NCBI GenBank assembly: GCA_902495085.1
Contig: CABUWA010000002.1
Location: 1-47,449, forward strand
Direction: 5' to 3'
Length of the DNA: 47,449 bases
From: an uncultured Collinsella sp.
GTDB lineage: Bacteria > Actinomycetota > Coriobacteriia > Coriobacteriales > Coriobacteriaceae
Shown: positions 18,229 through 27,060 of the stretch, piece by piece
Numbering within the stretch: position 1 is the stretch's first letter
Layout: each line of letters begins with the position of its first letter
The notes under the pieces: model-generated
What the model was told of the DNA's origin: nothing
Database searches by the model: none
The model's input: only the letters and a program-made list of their open reading frames with translations
Translations under genes and position numbers: made by a program

Positions 18229-19254
18229 ATGAAACAGTACACGGTTGCTATTTTGGGCGCGACGGGAGCCGTGGGCACCCAGATGCTCGAGTGCCTCAAC
18301 GAGCAGGAGTTTCCGGTTGGCAAGCTCAAGCTGCTGGCAAGTGCACGCTCCGCGGGCAAAACCGTTGAGTTCCGCGGCGAGCAGGTTGTGATTGAGGAGG
18401 CTTGCCCCGAGGCCTTTGAGGGCTGCGACATCGTGCTTGGCGCCGCCGGCGACGATATCGCGAAGGAGCTACTGCCCGAGGCCGTCAAGCGCGGCGCTGT
18501 CGTGGTCGACAACAGCCATGCCTTCCGCATGGATCCCGAGGTGCCGCTGGTCGTGCCCGAGATCAATGCCGACGACATCAAGTGGCATCACGGCCTTATC
18601 GCCAACCCCAACTGCGCGACCATTATCGGCCTGGTTCCCACGTGGCCGCTGCATCAGCTCGCTGGTGTGAAGCGCATGGTCGTGTCCACGTATCAGGCAG
18701 CTTCGGGCGCCGGTGCCCCCGGTATGGCCGAGCTCGAGGCTCAGCTGGCAGCCTTGGGCCGTGGCGAGGAGATTCCCGAGCCGCGCGCTTTTGCCGCCCA
18801 GCTGGCGAGCAACCTGATTCCGCAGATTGGCGGCGTCAAGGAGGAGGGCTTTACCTCCGAGGAGATGAAGCTGCAAAACGAGGGCCGTAAGATTATGCAT
18901 CTGCCCGAGCTGCGCGTGAACTGCACCTGCGTGCGCGTGCCCGTGTTGCGTTCGCACTCCGAGAGCATTACGCTCGAGTTTGAGCGCGATATTACGGTCG
19001 AGGAGGCTCGTGCTGCGCTGGCTGCCGCTCCCGGCGTCAAGCTGGTCGACGACATGGGCGCCGAGGATGCGCACGATCGCTTCCCCATGCCGATGGATAC
19101 GTCCGACCAGGACCTGATTTGGGTCGGTCGCGTGCGTCGCGACATCTCGAACCCCGAGGCTGCGCGCGGCATCACCTTCTGGTGCTGCGGCGACCAAATC
19201 CGTAAGGGCGCGGCAACCAACGCCGTCCAGATCGCTAAGCTGCTCTGCGAGTAG
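18229..19254 (+). CDS. asd: Aspartate-semialdehyde dehydrogenase
   Basis: A 341-residue NADPH enzyme that reduces aspartyl phosphate to aspartate semialdehyde, the branch metabolite for lysine, threonine and methionine. It shows VAILGATGAVGTQML (nucleotide binding), GLIANPNCATI with the active-site Cys129, TYQAASGAGAPGMAEL, and the GRKIMHLPELRVNCTCVRVPV segment with the conserved Lys and Arg. GGGGGAAG before ATG 18229 sets the start; the frame is open for 29 codons upstream without homology. It follows lysC after a terminator, so it probably has its own promoter in 18155-18228. Nested-hairpin element C begins 12 bases after its stop. Confidence 0.95.
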   Translation: MKQYTVAILGATGAVGTQMLECLNEQEFPVGKLKLLASARSAGKTVEFRGEQVVIEEACPEAFEGCDIVLGAAGDDIAKELLPEAVKRGAVVVDNSHAFRMDPEVPLVVPEINADDIKWHHGLIANPNCATIIGLVPTWPLHQLAGVKRMVVSTYQAASGAGAPGMAELEAQLAALGRGEEIPEPRAFAAQLASNLIPQIGGVKEEGFTSEEMKLQNEGRKIMHLPELRVNCTCVRVPVLRSHSESITLEFERDITVEEARAALAAAPGVKLVDDMGAEDAHDRFPMPMDTSDQDLIWVGRVRRDISNPEAARGITFWCCGDQIRKGAATNAVQIAKLLCE

Positions 19255-19266
19255 TGTGACCTGTCC

Positions 19267-19396
19267 GGCGGGGGCCGGGCTTAGTTTTCAGAACGTCCTC
19301 GACCATGTGTGGCGCCTTGTCCTGCTCCTTCGGAGCCGCGGACAAGGCGCCACACTGGTCTGCGGAGTGTTCTGAAAACTAAGCCCGGCCCCCGCC
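19267..19396 (+). ncRNA. Nested-hairpin element C (3' of asd)
   Basis: Perfect 28-bp outer arms (19267-19294 and 19369-19396, GGCGGGGGCCGGGCTTAGTT...). The cores are CGTCCTCGACCATG (19294-19307) and GGTCTGCGGAGTG (19357-19369). The inner stem GTGTGGCGCCTTGTCC pairs with GGACAAGGCGCCACAC and is capped by GCTCC-ttc-GGAGC, almost the same cap as in element B. No T-run follows. It has the same orientation relative to its upstream gene as elements A, B and D. Confidence 0.62.
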
Positions 19397-19506
19397 TGCG
19401 GTGACGCTGTTGCGAGCGGCCTGCGATGGGGTCGTTGTTGGTTGGGACCGCTGGGCTGATGTGGGGGCGCGCGGCTGTTGCGGGCCCTGGTCCCGGCGGC
19501 GGCCTC

Positions 19507-19648
19507 GGCGCTTTGCGCCTGCCGCCTTGGGTGACTGTGGAGCGCGGCCGGCAGCTGCGGCGCGTTCGCGCCTGCTGCCTGGGGGTGACTGCGGGGCCGT
19601 GACGGCAGCCGCGGCGCGCTGCGCCTGCTGCCTGAGGTGACTTTGGGG
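19507..19648 (+). repeat. GC-rich imperfect tandem repeat
   Basis: Three imperfect units begin at 19507, 19559 and 19613 (periods 52 and 54), each with GCGCCTGCyGCCT followed by GGTGACT. Open frames here have a strongly biased Ala/Arg/Cys composition and no ribosome binding site; I do not consider them coding. Confidence 0.45.
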
Positions 19649-19664
19649 TTGGGGTGAATCGGGG

Positions 19665-19836
19665 TCTAATACTTTTCCGTGAAGTGAACGACCTTATTTG
19701 GACCCCCGAAGCATTGGCATATTTTGACCGCTATTTCCTGCGGTTTTGCAGCGCGAATCCTGCGGTTTTTTGGTCTAAAGGTGCGGATGCTCCGGGGCTT
19801 CATTTTTACTCGTTCACTTCTCGGGAAAGTATTAGA
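19665..19836. repeat. 172-bp palindromic element upstream of ogt
   Basis: The 27-base arm TCTAATACTTTTCCGTGAAG... (19665-19691) is complementary to 19810-19836 with two mismatches. The interior also pairs partly (CCCCGAAGCAT region with ATGCTCCGGGG) and contains the direct repeat TCCTGCGGTTTT twice. It is AT-richer than its neighbours. It has the size and shape of a MITE-like or large hairpin element, with no coding capacity that I trust. Confidence 0.55.
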
Positions 19837-20002
19837 GCTCAGCTGATAGAGGTACCGCTCTGGCGTCGATGCCCCGCGTCTTCTTCGCTTGATTGGGGAA
19901 AACAGCCTCGCTTAAGCAATTGCGAGCCCGCCCAGACGTATCTGCGGGGTTGTCTGCACAATTCGCGGTATTATGTTTGCGAAGTTTTGAAAGGAGCCGC
20001 TG

Positions 20003-20581
20003 GTGGTCACGACGACGTTTGCTTCGCCTTTGGGCGAAATATTGCTTGCCGCTGATGGCCGCGGTTTGACAGGGCTTTGGTTTGAGGGGCAGGAGCACTT
20101 TGGCTCCACGCTTCTCAAAGAAGATCCCGAACATGTTGAAGGCGCCGATGCGGTTTCCGGTACTGGTGGCATGTCGTCGGTAAGTCCCGCAAATGGTGCG
20201 GCTACTTCGGTGCTTGAGCGTTCTTGGGCTTGGCTGAATGCTTATTTTGCAGGGCAGGAGCCTCGGTTTACGCCGCCGTTGCATATGATTGGCACGGCGT
20301 TTCAGCGCGAGGTTTGGTTTGAGCTGCTTTCTATCCCGCGTGGCGAGGTCGCTACGTATGGCGAGATCGCTTTGCGTGTTGCGGCTCGACATCGTGTGCC
20401 GGGAAACGAGGCTCCCGTTGTGTCTCCCCGGGCTGTGGGGGCTGCGGTCGCCCGCAATCCCATTTCGATTATCGTGCCGTGCCATCGCGTGGTTGCCGCC
20501 GACGGCTCGCTTAACGGATATGCCGGCGGGCTTGATCGCAAGGAGTGGCTGCTTCGGCTTGAGGGCGCGTACGAGGAGTAA
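20003..20581 (+). CDS. ogt: Methylated-DNA--protein-cysteine methyltransferase
   Basis: A 192-residue suicide DNA repair protein that takes the methyl group from O6-methylguanine. The active site is IIVPCHRVV with Cys160, preceded by the helix-turn-helix part FQREVWFELLSIPRGEVATYGEIA and the arginine finger region VAARHRVPGNEAPVVSPRAVGAAVARNP. GYAGGLDRKEWLL closes the domain. The recognition part contains a low-complexity insert (~45-66, rich in Gly, Ser and Ala). Start GTG 20003 has AAGGAG six bases upstream. The SPRAVG segment between the helix-turn-helix and PCHR is longer than in E. coli Ogt. Confidence 0.92.
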   Translation: MVTTTFASPLGEILLAADGRGLTGLWFEGQEHFGSTLLKEDPEHVEGADAVSGTGGMSSVSPANGAATSVLERSWAWLNAYFAGQEPRFTPPLHMIGTAFQREVWFELLSIPRGEVATYGEIALRVAARHRVPGNEAPVVSPRAVGAAVARNPISIIVPCHRVVAADGSLNGYAGGLDRKEWLLRLEGAYEE

Positions 20582-20674
20582 CGCTCGAACACTTTGCATA
20601 GCCAAGACGCCGTGAAAGAACGAGTCGCCGTCTTTTCGCGACCGGCATGCGTGCCAGCGCTCGGCATCTGAGCC

Positions 20675-20743
20675 TTAAGTTTGGTTAAGCCATATCCTGC
20701 GTATTTGAAAACGCGCAGTTTGAGCAGCTAAGGCTGCGCTAAG
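20675..20743 (+). promoter_or_regulatory. Paired direct repeats upstream of response regulator
   Basis: TTAAG occurs at 20675-20679 and 20685-20689 (period 10), and CTAAG at 20728-20732 and 20739-20743 (period 11). OmpR-family regulators bind such direct repeats spaced by one helical turn, so these are candidate autoregulatory sites for the gene at 20810. Inference from spacing only. No gene lies in 20582-20809. Confidence 0.35.
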
Positions 20744-20809
20744 ACGGCTGGCGGTGCGCTATCATCGGCGGTATCGAAACTTGTATAGCCGTGCGCCAAA
20801 GGAACAACC

Positions 20810-21499
20810 ATGAAGCTGATGCTTGCCGAAGACGAACCCGGCCTCTCCCGCGCTCTTACCGCGATTCTTCAACATAGCGACTACGTGGTTGACACCGCGC
20901 TCGACGGCCTGACGGCGCTCGAATATCTGCTCGCCAACGACTATGACGCCGCAATCCTGGACATCATGATGCCCGGCATGGACGGCATCGAGGTGCTCAA
21001 GCGCACGCGTGAGGCCGGCAAGCGCCTGCCCATCATCATGCTTACGGCCAAAAGCGAGGTGTCCGATAAGGTCGAGGGCCTGGATGCCGGTGCCAACGAT
21101 TACCTGACCAAGCCGTTTGCCGCTAAGGAGCTGCTTGCGCGTATTCGTGCCATGACGCGTGCCGCGACGGCAATTGACGCCACGACGCTCAGCGTGGGCA
21201 ACGTGCGTCTCGACACGGCATCGTGCACGCTCGTTGGCCCTTTGGGCGAGGAGCACCTGGCCAATCGTGAGTTTCAGCTTATGGAGCTCTTTATGCGCAA
21301 CGCCGGCACGCGCATGCCCACCGAGCGTCTGATGCTCGGGGTTTGGGGTGAGGACGCGCCCGAAGGCGCCAATGTGGTGTGGGTCTACATCTCGTACCTG
21401 CGCAAAAAGCTGACGGGGCTTGGTGCCAATGTGGCCATCCGCGCGTCGCGCAACCAGGGATATTCGCTTGAGGTTGTCGAGGAAGGCGAGCAGGCGTGA
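20810..21499 (+). CDS. OmpR-family response regulator
   Basis: A 229-residue two-component regulator. The receiver domain has the acidic pair in LAEDEPG, phospho-acceptor Asp51 in AAILDIMMPGMDG, Thr79 in MLTAK, and Lys101 in YLTKPF. The C-terminal winged helix (~125-225) includes LANREFQLMELFMRNAGT and VWVYISYLRKKL. Its stop overlaps the GTG start of the sensor kinase by four bases, so translation is coupled. Downstream, after the kinase and a small repeat, lies an FtsX-type ABC transporter that may be its target. Confidence 0.93.
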   Translation: MKLMLAEDEPGLSRALTAILQHSDYVVDTALDGLTALEYLLANDYDAAILDIMMPGMDGIEVLKRTREAGKRLPIIMLTAKSEVSDKVEGLDAGANDYLTKPFAAKELLARIRAMTRAATAIDATTLSVGNVRLDTASCTLVGPLGEEHLANREFQLMELFMRNAGTRMPTERLMLGVWGEDAPEGANVVWVYISYLRKKLTGLGANVAIRASRNQGYSLEVVEEGEQA

Positions 21500-22863
21500 G
21501 CGTACGCGCGTGGTGGAAGCGCGCGAGGGCAAAGCTCGGCATGGGTACTGACTCGGGTAATCCGGGACGCGCCGACACAGCTAGCGCAATGGGCCGCCGC
21601 CTGCGTCGCAAGTTCATCCTGGTTGCCATGGGTGCCGTGACCGTGGTGCTCACGCTCATTATTGCCGGCATCAACGTCGTCAATTATTCGCATGTCTGCA
21701 AGATGGCCGACGCTCGCCTGGACTATATCCTGGCGGGCAAGGACGGTATCGATTGGGGGGACGAGCCTAAAGACGATCCCGCTAATGGCAAGGATGCCGG
21801 CGATAGCCAGGCGGGCGTTCGCATCAGGCACTTCGAAGGCATGACGGCGGAGTCTCCCTTCGACACGCGCTACTTTACGGTGACGATTGACGCCGGACAG
21901 GTTGCCGATGTCAACACGGCCCGCATTGCCGCGGTGGGCGCCAAGCGTGCTGCACGCATCGCGGCAGGACTATATTCCAAGGGTTGGACCTCGGGCTTTT
22001 CTGGTAACTACCGCTATACGGTTACGGTTCAAGACGATGAGACCACCTATGTGTTCGTGGACTGCTCGCGTGAGCTTGCAAGCTTTCATTCGTTTTTGAG
22101 CGCGAGCGTGGCAATCAGTTGCATTGGCTGGCTGGCGGTGCTGGCAATTGTGGCGGGTGCCTCGGGCGCGGTGATTCGACCGATGGTCGAGAGCTACAGC
22201 AAGCAAAAGCGCTTTATTACCGATGCAAGCCACGAGATCAAGACGCCGCTGGCCGTGATCGACGCCGCTAACGAGGTACAGGAAATTGAGAGCGGCGAGA
22301 GCGAGTGGACGCAGAGCATTCACGAACAGGTTGCACGGTTGGCGGCGCTCACGGAGCGTCTGGTGTTTTTGGCTCGCATGGACGAGGGTTCGGCGGGCTT
22401 TACCATGACATCGATCGATCTTTCGGAGGCAGTGGGCAAGGCGGCGGCGCCGTTTGAGTCGGTGGCGGTTTCGCGTGGCAAGCGTCTGTCGACTTCGATT
22501 GCGAGCGGCGTGCAGGCCCATGCCGATGCCGCAGCAGTGGCGCAGGTTGTTGAGCTGCTGCTGGACAACGCCACATGCTATGCGAGCGAGGGCAGCGTGA
22601 TTGAGCTGAGCCTGCGCGCCGTTTCACGCGGTGCGGGCAAAGGTTCGGCCGAGCTTGTCGTATCGAATGCCGTGGACGAGCTACCCGAAGGCGACTTGGA
22701 TCGATTGTTCGATCGCTTCTATCGTGCGGACGTGTCGCGCAGCTCCAAGACAGGTGGCTCGGGCGTGGGCCTATCCGTGGTACGAGCCATCGCCGAAGCC
22801 CATGGCGGGAGCGCTTCTGCCTGCGGCCACGGCAACCAGATTACCTTCACCGTCCGCCTCTAA
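21496..22863 (+). CDS. Sensor histidine kinase
   Basis: A 455-residue membrane kinase. Membrane segment 1 (~40-60) and segment 2 (~201-225) enclose an extracytoplasmic sensor region of about 140 residues. The H box is ITDASHEIKTPLAV with His246. The ATPase domain shows the N box as LLLDNATCYA, then DRLFDRFYRADVSRS (F box) and GGSGVGLSVVRAIAEAHGG (G2 box). The N box reads DNA where DNAxKY is common, which falls within family variation. GTG start overlapping the regulator stop. The ligand is unknown; the transporter next door suggests an envelope or peptide signal, an inference. Confidence 0.92.
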   Translation: MSVRAWWKRARAKLGMGTDSGNPGRADTASAMGRRLRRKFILVAMGAVTVVLTLIIAGINVVNYSHVCKMADARLDYILAGKDGIDWGDEPKDDPANGKDAGDSQAGVRIRHFEGMTAESPFDTRYFTVTIDAGQVADVNTARIAAVGAKRAARIAAGLYSKGWTSGFSGNYRYTVTVQDDETTYVFVDCSRELASFHSFLSASVAISCIGWLAVLAIVAGASGAVIRPMVESYSKQKRFITDASHEIKTPLAVIDAANEVQEIESGESEWTQSIHEQVARLAALTERLVFLARMDEGSAGFTMTSIDLSEAVGKAAAPFESVAVSRGKRLSTSIASGVQAHADAAAVAQVVELLLDNATCYASEGSVIELSLRAVSRGAGKGSAELVVSNAVDELPEGDLDRLFDRFYRADVSRSSKTGGSGVGLSVVRAIAEAHGGSASACGHGNQITFTVRL

Positions 22864-22864
22864 A

Positions 22865-22899
22865 ACCTACCAAAATAAACCTGTCCCTTTTTGGTCGGT
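22865..22899 (-). repeat. GGGACAG-loop hairpin repeat, copy 2
   Basis: Read on the minus strand: ACCGACCAAAA, then AGGGACAGGTTTA, then TTTTGGTAGGT, an 11-bp stem with one mismatch. It lies directly after the sensor kinase stop, within the gap before the ABC transporter. Related copies at 33416 and 34624. Confidence 0.6.
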
Positions 22900-22948
22900 G
22901 CGAAATGGGTAATACTAAAGAGTTATCCGACCAGATGGGAATTAATCG

Positions 22949-23650
22949 ATGGCTTATATCGAATTCAAAGACGTCATCAAGGCGTACGGCGAGGGCGATG
23001 CCCGCATTCACGCGCTCGACGGCGCGAGCTTTACCGTTGAGCGCGGTGAGCTCGCCATTATCCTGGGCGCCTCGGGTGCCGGCAAGACCACGGCGCTCAA
23101 CATCCTGGGCGGCATGGATACGGTAACCTCCGGCACCGTGACGGTGGACGGGCGCGACGTGAGCTCCGCCAACGAGGCGCAGCTCGTGGAATACCGCCGT
23201 GCCGACGTCGGCTTTGTCTTCCAGTTCTACAATCTGGTCCCCAACCTGACGGCGCTCGAAAACGTTGAGCTCGCGGCGCAAATCTGCCCCGATTCGCTCG
23301 ATGCCGAGCAAACGCTTTGCCAGGTTGGCCTGGGTGAGCGCCTCGCCAACTTTCCGGCGCAGCTTTCGGGCGGCGAGCAGCAGCGCGTGTCCATTGCACG
23401 TGCACTGGCCAAGAACCCCAAGCTGCTTTTGTGCGACGAGCCCACGGGTGCGCTCGACTACAAAACCGGTAAGCAGATTTTGCAGTTGCTGCAGGACACC
23501 TGCCGCAAGCAGGGCATCACGGTCATTATCATCACGCACAACTCCGCGCTCGCGCCCATGGCCGATCGTCTGATCCGCTTTAAGAGCGGCCGCGTGGAGA
23601 GTGAGACGGTCCAGCAAAATCCCGTGCCTATCGAGACGATCGAGTGGTAG
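22949..23650 (+). CDS. ABC transporter ATP-binding protein (MacB/LolD type)
   Basis: A 233-residue ATPase. Walker A is ILGASGAGKTTALN, the Q-loop region FVFQFYNLVPNLTALENV, signature LSGGEQQRVSIARAL, Walker B LLLCDEPTGALD, and the switch histidine IIITHN. This pattern, with the EPTGALD variant, is typical of ATPases that pair with FtsX-like permeases and drive mechanotransmission or peptide/lipoprotein export. It is followed at once by the large FtsX-type permease. It lies 85 bases after the sensor kinase. Confidence 0.92.
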   Translation: MAYIEFKDVIKAYGEGDARIHALDGASFTVERGELAIILGASGAGKTTALNILGGMDTVTSGTVTVDGRDVSSANEAQLVEYRRADVGFVFQFYNLVPNLTALENVELAAQICPDSLDAEQTLCQVGLGERLANFPAQLSGGEQQRVSIARALAKNPKLLLCDEPTGALDYKTGKQILQLLQDTCRKQGITVIIITHNSALAPMADRLIRFKSGRVESETVQQNPVPIETIEW

Positions 23651-23655
23651 CGCCC

Positions 23656-26421
23656 ATGGACCAACATCGCCAAAACAGCCAAAACCACGATACGGAGCAC
23701 GCAGGCCACGACGGGGAGTTCGCGACCTACCGCACTGCCCAAAGTTCAAACGATATGGTCCCGACGGTTTTTCGCCGTGGCATCTACCGCACAATCCGAG
23801 GCAGTCTTAAGCGCTTCTTGTCAATCGTGGTCATCACCGCGCTTGGCGTGAGCGTGATGTGTGGTCTTAAGGCGGGCTGCGAGGATCTGCGCGATTCGGT
23901 TGACGCCTACTTTGACCAGCAGAGTGTCTATGACATTAACGTGCAGTCGACCTATGGCCTTACGCGCGACGATCTTGCGGCTATCCAAGAGGTCGACGGC
24001 GTCGAGACGGCCGAGGGTATCTACACCGAGACCGCCTACACCGCCGTGGGCACAACACGCGAGCGCGTGATCGTGCAAAGTCTTTCCAAGGAGAATATCG
24101 ATCAACCGGTGCTGGTGAGCGGTGATTTGCCCGAGAGCGCCGATGAGGTCGCGGTGACTTCGAAGTTCCTGAAGGCTTCGGGCAAAAAGCTCGGCGATAC
24201 GGTGAGTTTTGCCGCCAATGACGCGAGCTCGTCGAACCAAAGTGCCAAGGACCAGTTTGCCGCGGGCGATTACACCATTACGGCCGAGGTCCTCGATCCC
24301 ACCGACGTGAGCTCCGACTCGACAGTCAACGCCTTTCGCGCTGCTTCGGCTGCGGACTATAAGTTCTATGTGAACGAGGACGCCGCGACATCTTCTTCCT
24401 ACTCCTCGGTCCACGTGATCGTCGAGGGAGCCAAGAGCCTCAGCTCCTATTCGGACGCCTACACGACAAAGATCAACGAGGTCAAGGGCAATATCGAGAA
24501 GATCCGCGAGGAGCGTGAGATGGCACGTGCTCAGGAGTTGACGGTTGACACGCCGGCAAGCTTAGATGCGGCCGAACGCCAGGCGAATATGCTCTTTGGG
24601 ATTGAACAGGGCAACATCGACCGTATGGCCGAGGGCAGCGAGGAGCGCGTCCAAGCTCAGGCCGAGTTGGACCAGCGCCGCGCCGCCGCCAACCAACAAT
24701 TCGCCGATGCCCGCGCCGAGCTTTCCGATCTAGGCGAATGTACGTGGTACATCCAGGACCGCGGCAATATCGCAAGCTACTCGAGCGTGGAAAGCGATAG
24801 CTCGTCAATTGAGGCCATCGCCACGGTGTTCCCGTTTATCTTCTTTATCGTCGCCGTGCTCATCAGCCTTACCACCGCTACGCGCATGGTCGAGGAGGAG
24901 CGCACGCTTATTGGCCTGTACAAGGCGCTCGGCTATTCACGTGGGCGTATTCTGTCCAAATACGTGGACTACTCGCTGTGGGCTTGTCTGATCGGCGGCG
25001 TGCTCGGCAACATCATCGGCTTTGTGGGCCTGCCGCTGTTCCTGTTTACGGTGTTCGACGACATGTACTCGCTGCCCCAGATGCTGCTTTCGTACGACAT
25101 CGTGTCGTCGCTCGTGTCGGTGGCGCTGTTTGCCGTGGGCGTGGTGGGCGCTACGATTATCGCCTGCCGCCACGAGATGGCCGAGACCCCAGCCTCGCTT
25201 ATGCGTCCCAAGGCCCCGCGCGCCGGCTCGCGTATCTTGCTCGAGCGCATCGGCTTTATCTGGCACCGTATGGGCTTTTTGAACAAGGTGGCAGCACGCA
25301 ACCTATTCCGCTATAAAAAGCGCGCCTTTATGACCATCTTCGGTATCGCCGGCTGCACGGCGCTCGTGATCTGCGGCATGGGCATCCGTGACACGTCGGT
25401 GGCGCTTTCGCCCAAACAGTACGGGCATATCACGCGCTACGACCTGCTGGCGGTCGCCAATCCCGACGACTTTACTCAGACGTGCGCGGCATTGGATGAG
25501 CGCAGCACGGCCAATGATTCCAACGTGACCGTGACCTCGACCCTGCCGATTATGACCGACAACGTTACCTTTACGTTTGGCGGCAAGAGCGAGACCGTGC
25601 AGCTGATCGTGGTGCCCGATGACCGCACGGGTGACTTGGGCAATTACGTTCGCCTTGAGGATGAGTCCAAAGAGCCGCTGTCTTTGCGTGACGGAGATGT
25701 GTATCTGAGCAAGAGTTCACAGCTGGTGCTGGGGATTCAGCCGGGCGATACAGCACACGTCCAGGATTCGTCGCTCAACGTTGCCAAGGTCAAAGTCAGC
25801 GACATTTCGCTCAACTATCTGGGCAACACGCTTTATATGACTCAGGGCACCTATGAGCGCGCGTTCGGTCGAAGCGCACGCCTTAACGGCGTCTTTGTGC
25901 TGCTTAAGGGTTCGTCGGCCGACCAGATTGCGTTTAGCAAGAATCTTAAGAGTGACGGCTGGCTCACGATTTCGAGTACGGCCGAGCATTGGGAAAACTA
26001 TGAAGCGAACTTTACGATTATCAATTCGGTCGTGGTGCTCGTGACCTTTATGGCAGCGTGTCTGTCGTTTGTGGTGGTGTTTACGCTGTCCAACACCAAC
26101 ATCTCCGAGCGCGAACGCGAGCTGGCGACCATCAAGGTGCTGGGCTTCCGCCGTGGTGAGGTGCACCATTACGTCAACAAGGAGACGTTGATTCTCACGG
26201 CGATTGGCGCCGCTCTGGGCGTGCCGCTAGGCGGCTTGCTGGCCGAGAGCTTTACCTACATTTTGCAGATGCCGTCGCTGTACTTTGACGTCGAGGTCGA
26301 GCCGCTAAGCTACGTGCTCGCCGTGGTGCTTTCCTTTGGCTTTACGTTTATCGTCAATCTCGCCACCAATCGTACCCTCAACAAGATCGACATGGTCGGC
26401 GCCCTCAAGAGTGCCGAGTAA
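23656..26421 (+). CDS. FtsX-type ABC transporter permease, large, two-domain
   Basis: A 921-residue membrane protein (from ATG 23656; a GTG at 23644 that overlaps the ATPase stop is the alternative). Order: cytoplasmic N-terminus of ~50 residues, membrane segment ~54-74 (SIVVITALGVSVMCG), a large external domain, and a charged helical stretch ~275-360 rich in Glu, Arg and Gln that looks like coiled coil. A first FtsX core follows (~385-500, EERTLIGLYKALGYSRGRILSKY), then a second segment (AFMTIFGIAGCTALVICGMG), a second external domain, and a final FtsX core (ERERELATIKVLGFRRGEV). Similar proteins in Firmicutes and Coriobacteria act with an ATPase like the preceding one. Substrate unknown. 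Confidence 0.88.
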   Translation: MDQHRQNSQNHDTEHAGHDGEFATYRTAQSSNDMVPTVFRRGIYRTIRGSLKRFLSIVVITALGVSVMCGLKAGCEDLRDSVDAYFDQQSVYDINVQSTYGLTRDDLAAIQEVDGVETAEGIYTETAYTAVGTTRERVIVQSLSKENIDQPVLVSGDLPESADEVAVTSKFLKASGKKLGDTVSFAANDASSSNQSAKDQFAAGDYTITAEVLDPTDVSSDSTVNAFRAASAADYKFYVNEDAATSSSYSSVHVIVEGAKSLSSYSDAYTTKINEVKGNIEKIREEREMARAQELTVDTPASLDAAERQANMLFGIEQGNIDRMAEGSEERVQAQAELDQRRAAANQQFADARAELSDLGECTWYIQDRGNIASYSSVESDSSSIEAIATVFPFIFFIVAVLISLTTATRMVEEERTLIGLYKALGYSRGRILSKYVDYSLWACLIGGVLGNIIGFVGLPLFLFTVFDDMYSLPQMLLSYDIVSSLVSVALFAVGVVGATIIACRHEMAETPASLMRPKAPRAGSRILLERIGFIWHRMGFLNKVAARNLFRYKKRAFMTIFGIAGCTALVICGMGIRDTSVALSPKQYGHITRYDLLAVANPDDFTQTCAALDERSTANDSNVTVTSTLPIMTDNVTFTFGGKSETVQLIVVPDDRTGDLGNYVRLEDESKEPLSLRDGDVYLSKSSQLVLGIQPGDTAHVQDSSLNVAKVKVSDISLNYLGNTLYMTQGTYERAFGRSARLNGVFVLLKGSSADQIAFSKNLKSDGWLTISSTAEHWENYEANFTIINSVVVLVTFMAACLSFVVVFTLSNTNISERERELATIKVLGFRRGEVHHYVNKETLILTAIGAALGVPLGGLLAESFTYILQMPSLYFDVEVEPLSYVLAVVLSFGFTFIVNLATNRTLNKIDMVGALKSAE

Positions 26422-26477
26422 CCTGTCCTGGGATCCAAGTTCTAGCGAACTGCCGACACGCCCGCAGCAGTGTTTTT

Positions 26478-26781
26478 GCATAAACCGCTCCGCCAAATGC
26501 ATACTTTGACGGGGCGGTTGCTACTTGTCTACAGGTACCCCCGGGGGCGGCGTGCAAAATCTGGAGTTTTCAGCATCCCGGAGTCCACGGGTGCGGGAGC
26601 GGGCGCACAAAACAGCGCTGGAAACCCTGATTCTGAGTCCCCAACGCCTCGAGGGCCGATCATTTTTTACAGAACGCGGCCTATAGCGCCCGTTTTTCGC
26701 CCAAAATCCAGTATGCAGGCACCCTCGGCTGCTGAAAACTCCCAAAAATGCACGCCGCATCCTACCCTAGGCACCCGTAGC
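26478..26781 (+). repeat. ~303-bp palindrome-ended repeat, copy 1
   Basis: Same element as 28788-29090, with one single-base indel (in the region just before ACAGGTACCC) and substitutions, mostly transitions. Ends pair: GCGGCGTGCA (26547-26556) with 26749-26758, and GGAGTTTTCAGCA (26563-26575) with TGCTGAAAACTCC (26730-26742). In copy 2 the central T-A pair of the second stem is A-T on both sides, a compensatory change. A 79-codon open frame on the minus strand begins inside the right arm, has no ribosome binding site, and is best explained by the repeat itself. It starts 57 bases after the permease stop. Confidence 0.7.
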
Positions 26782-26810
26782 TACTCTGCGGGCGCGTGGC
26801 CTGATAGTAA

Positions 26811-26875
26811 GTTGCGGTGGAATAGTTCCTGTTTTATGGCTCTGCTATGCCAAACAGAAACTATTCCAACGCAAC
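26811..26875 (+). repeat. GTTGCGGTG palindrome, copy 2
   Basis: GTTGCGGTGGAATAGTTCCT... (26811-26834) pairs with 26852-26875 over 24 positions with two mismatches. No gene lies between it and 27061. The remaining 185 bases hold no clear structure. Confidence 0.62.
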
Positions 26876-27060
26876 ATATTGAGAGAGCTCTTGGCTGTTG
26901 TGCGTACTGACATTTGTCATGAAATGGCAGGCCATTAGGGGTTGCTACTTGTAGTTGCGGTAGGGTTGGGGCAGATTCTAACTAGAAATGGTGGTCGTTA
27001 CCGGTTGTTCTCGGCATACTCGGCTCATTCGATTACGGTCGCCACATGAAAGGAACTGCT

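Noticed and set aside
19401..20055. Frames of 79 and 133 codons between asd and ogt
   Set aside because: The first is in the GC-rich tandem repeat and the second runs across the 172-bp palindrome into ogt; neither has an RBS or plausible composition.
26521..26760. Minus-strand frame in the ~303-bp repeat, similar to one in copy 2 at 28722-29069
   Set aside because: The two frames look conserved only because the repeat is conserved. They begin and end within the paired arms, have no RBS, and the arm changes are compensatory for pairing, not synonymous in pattern.
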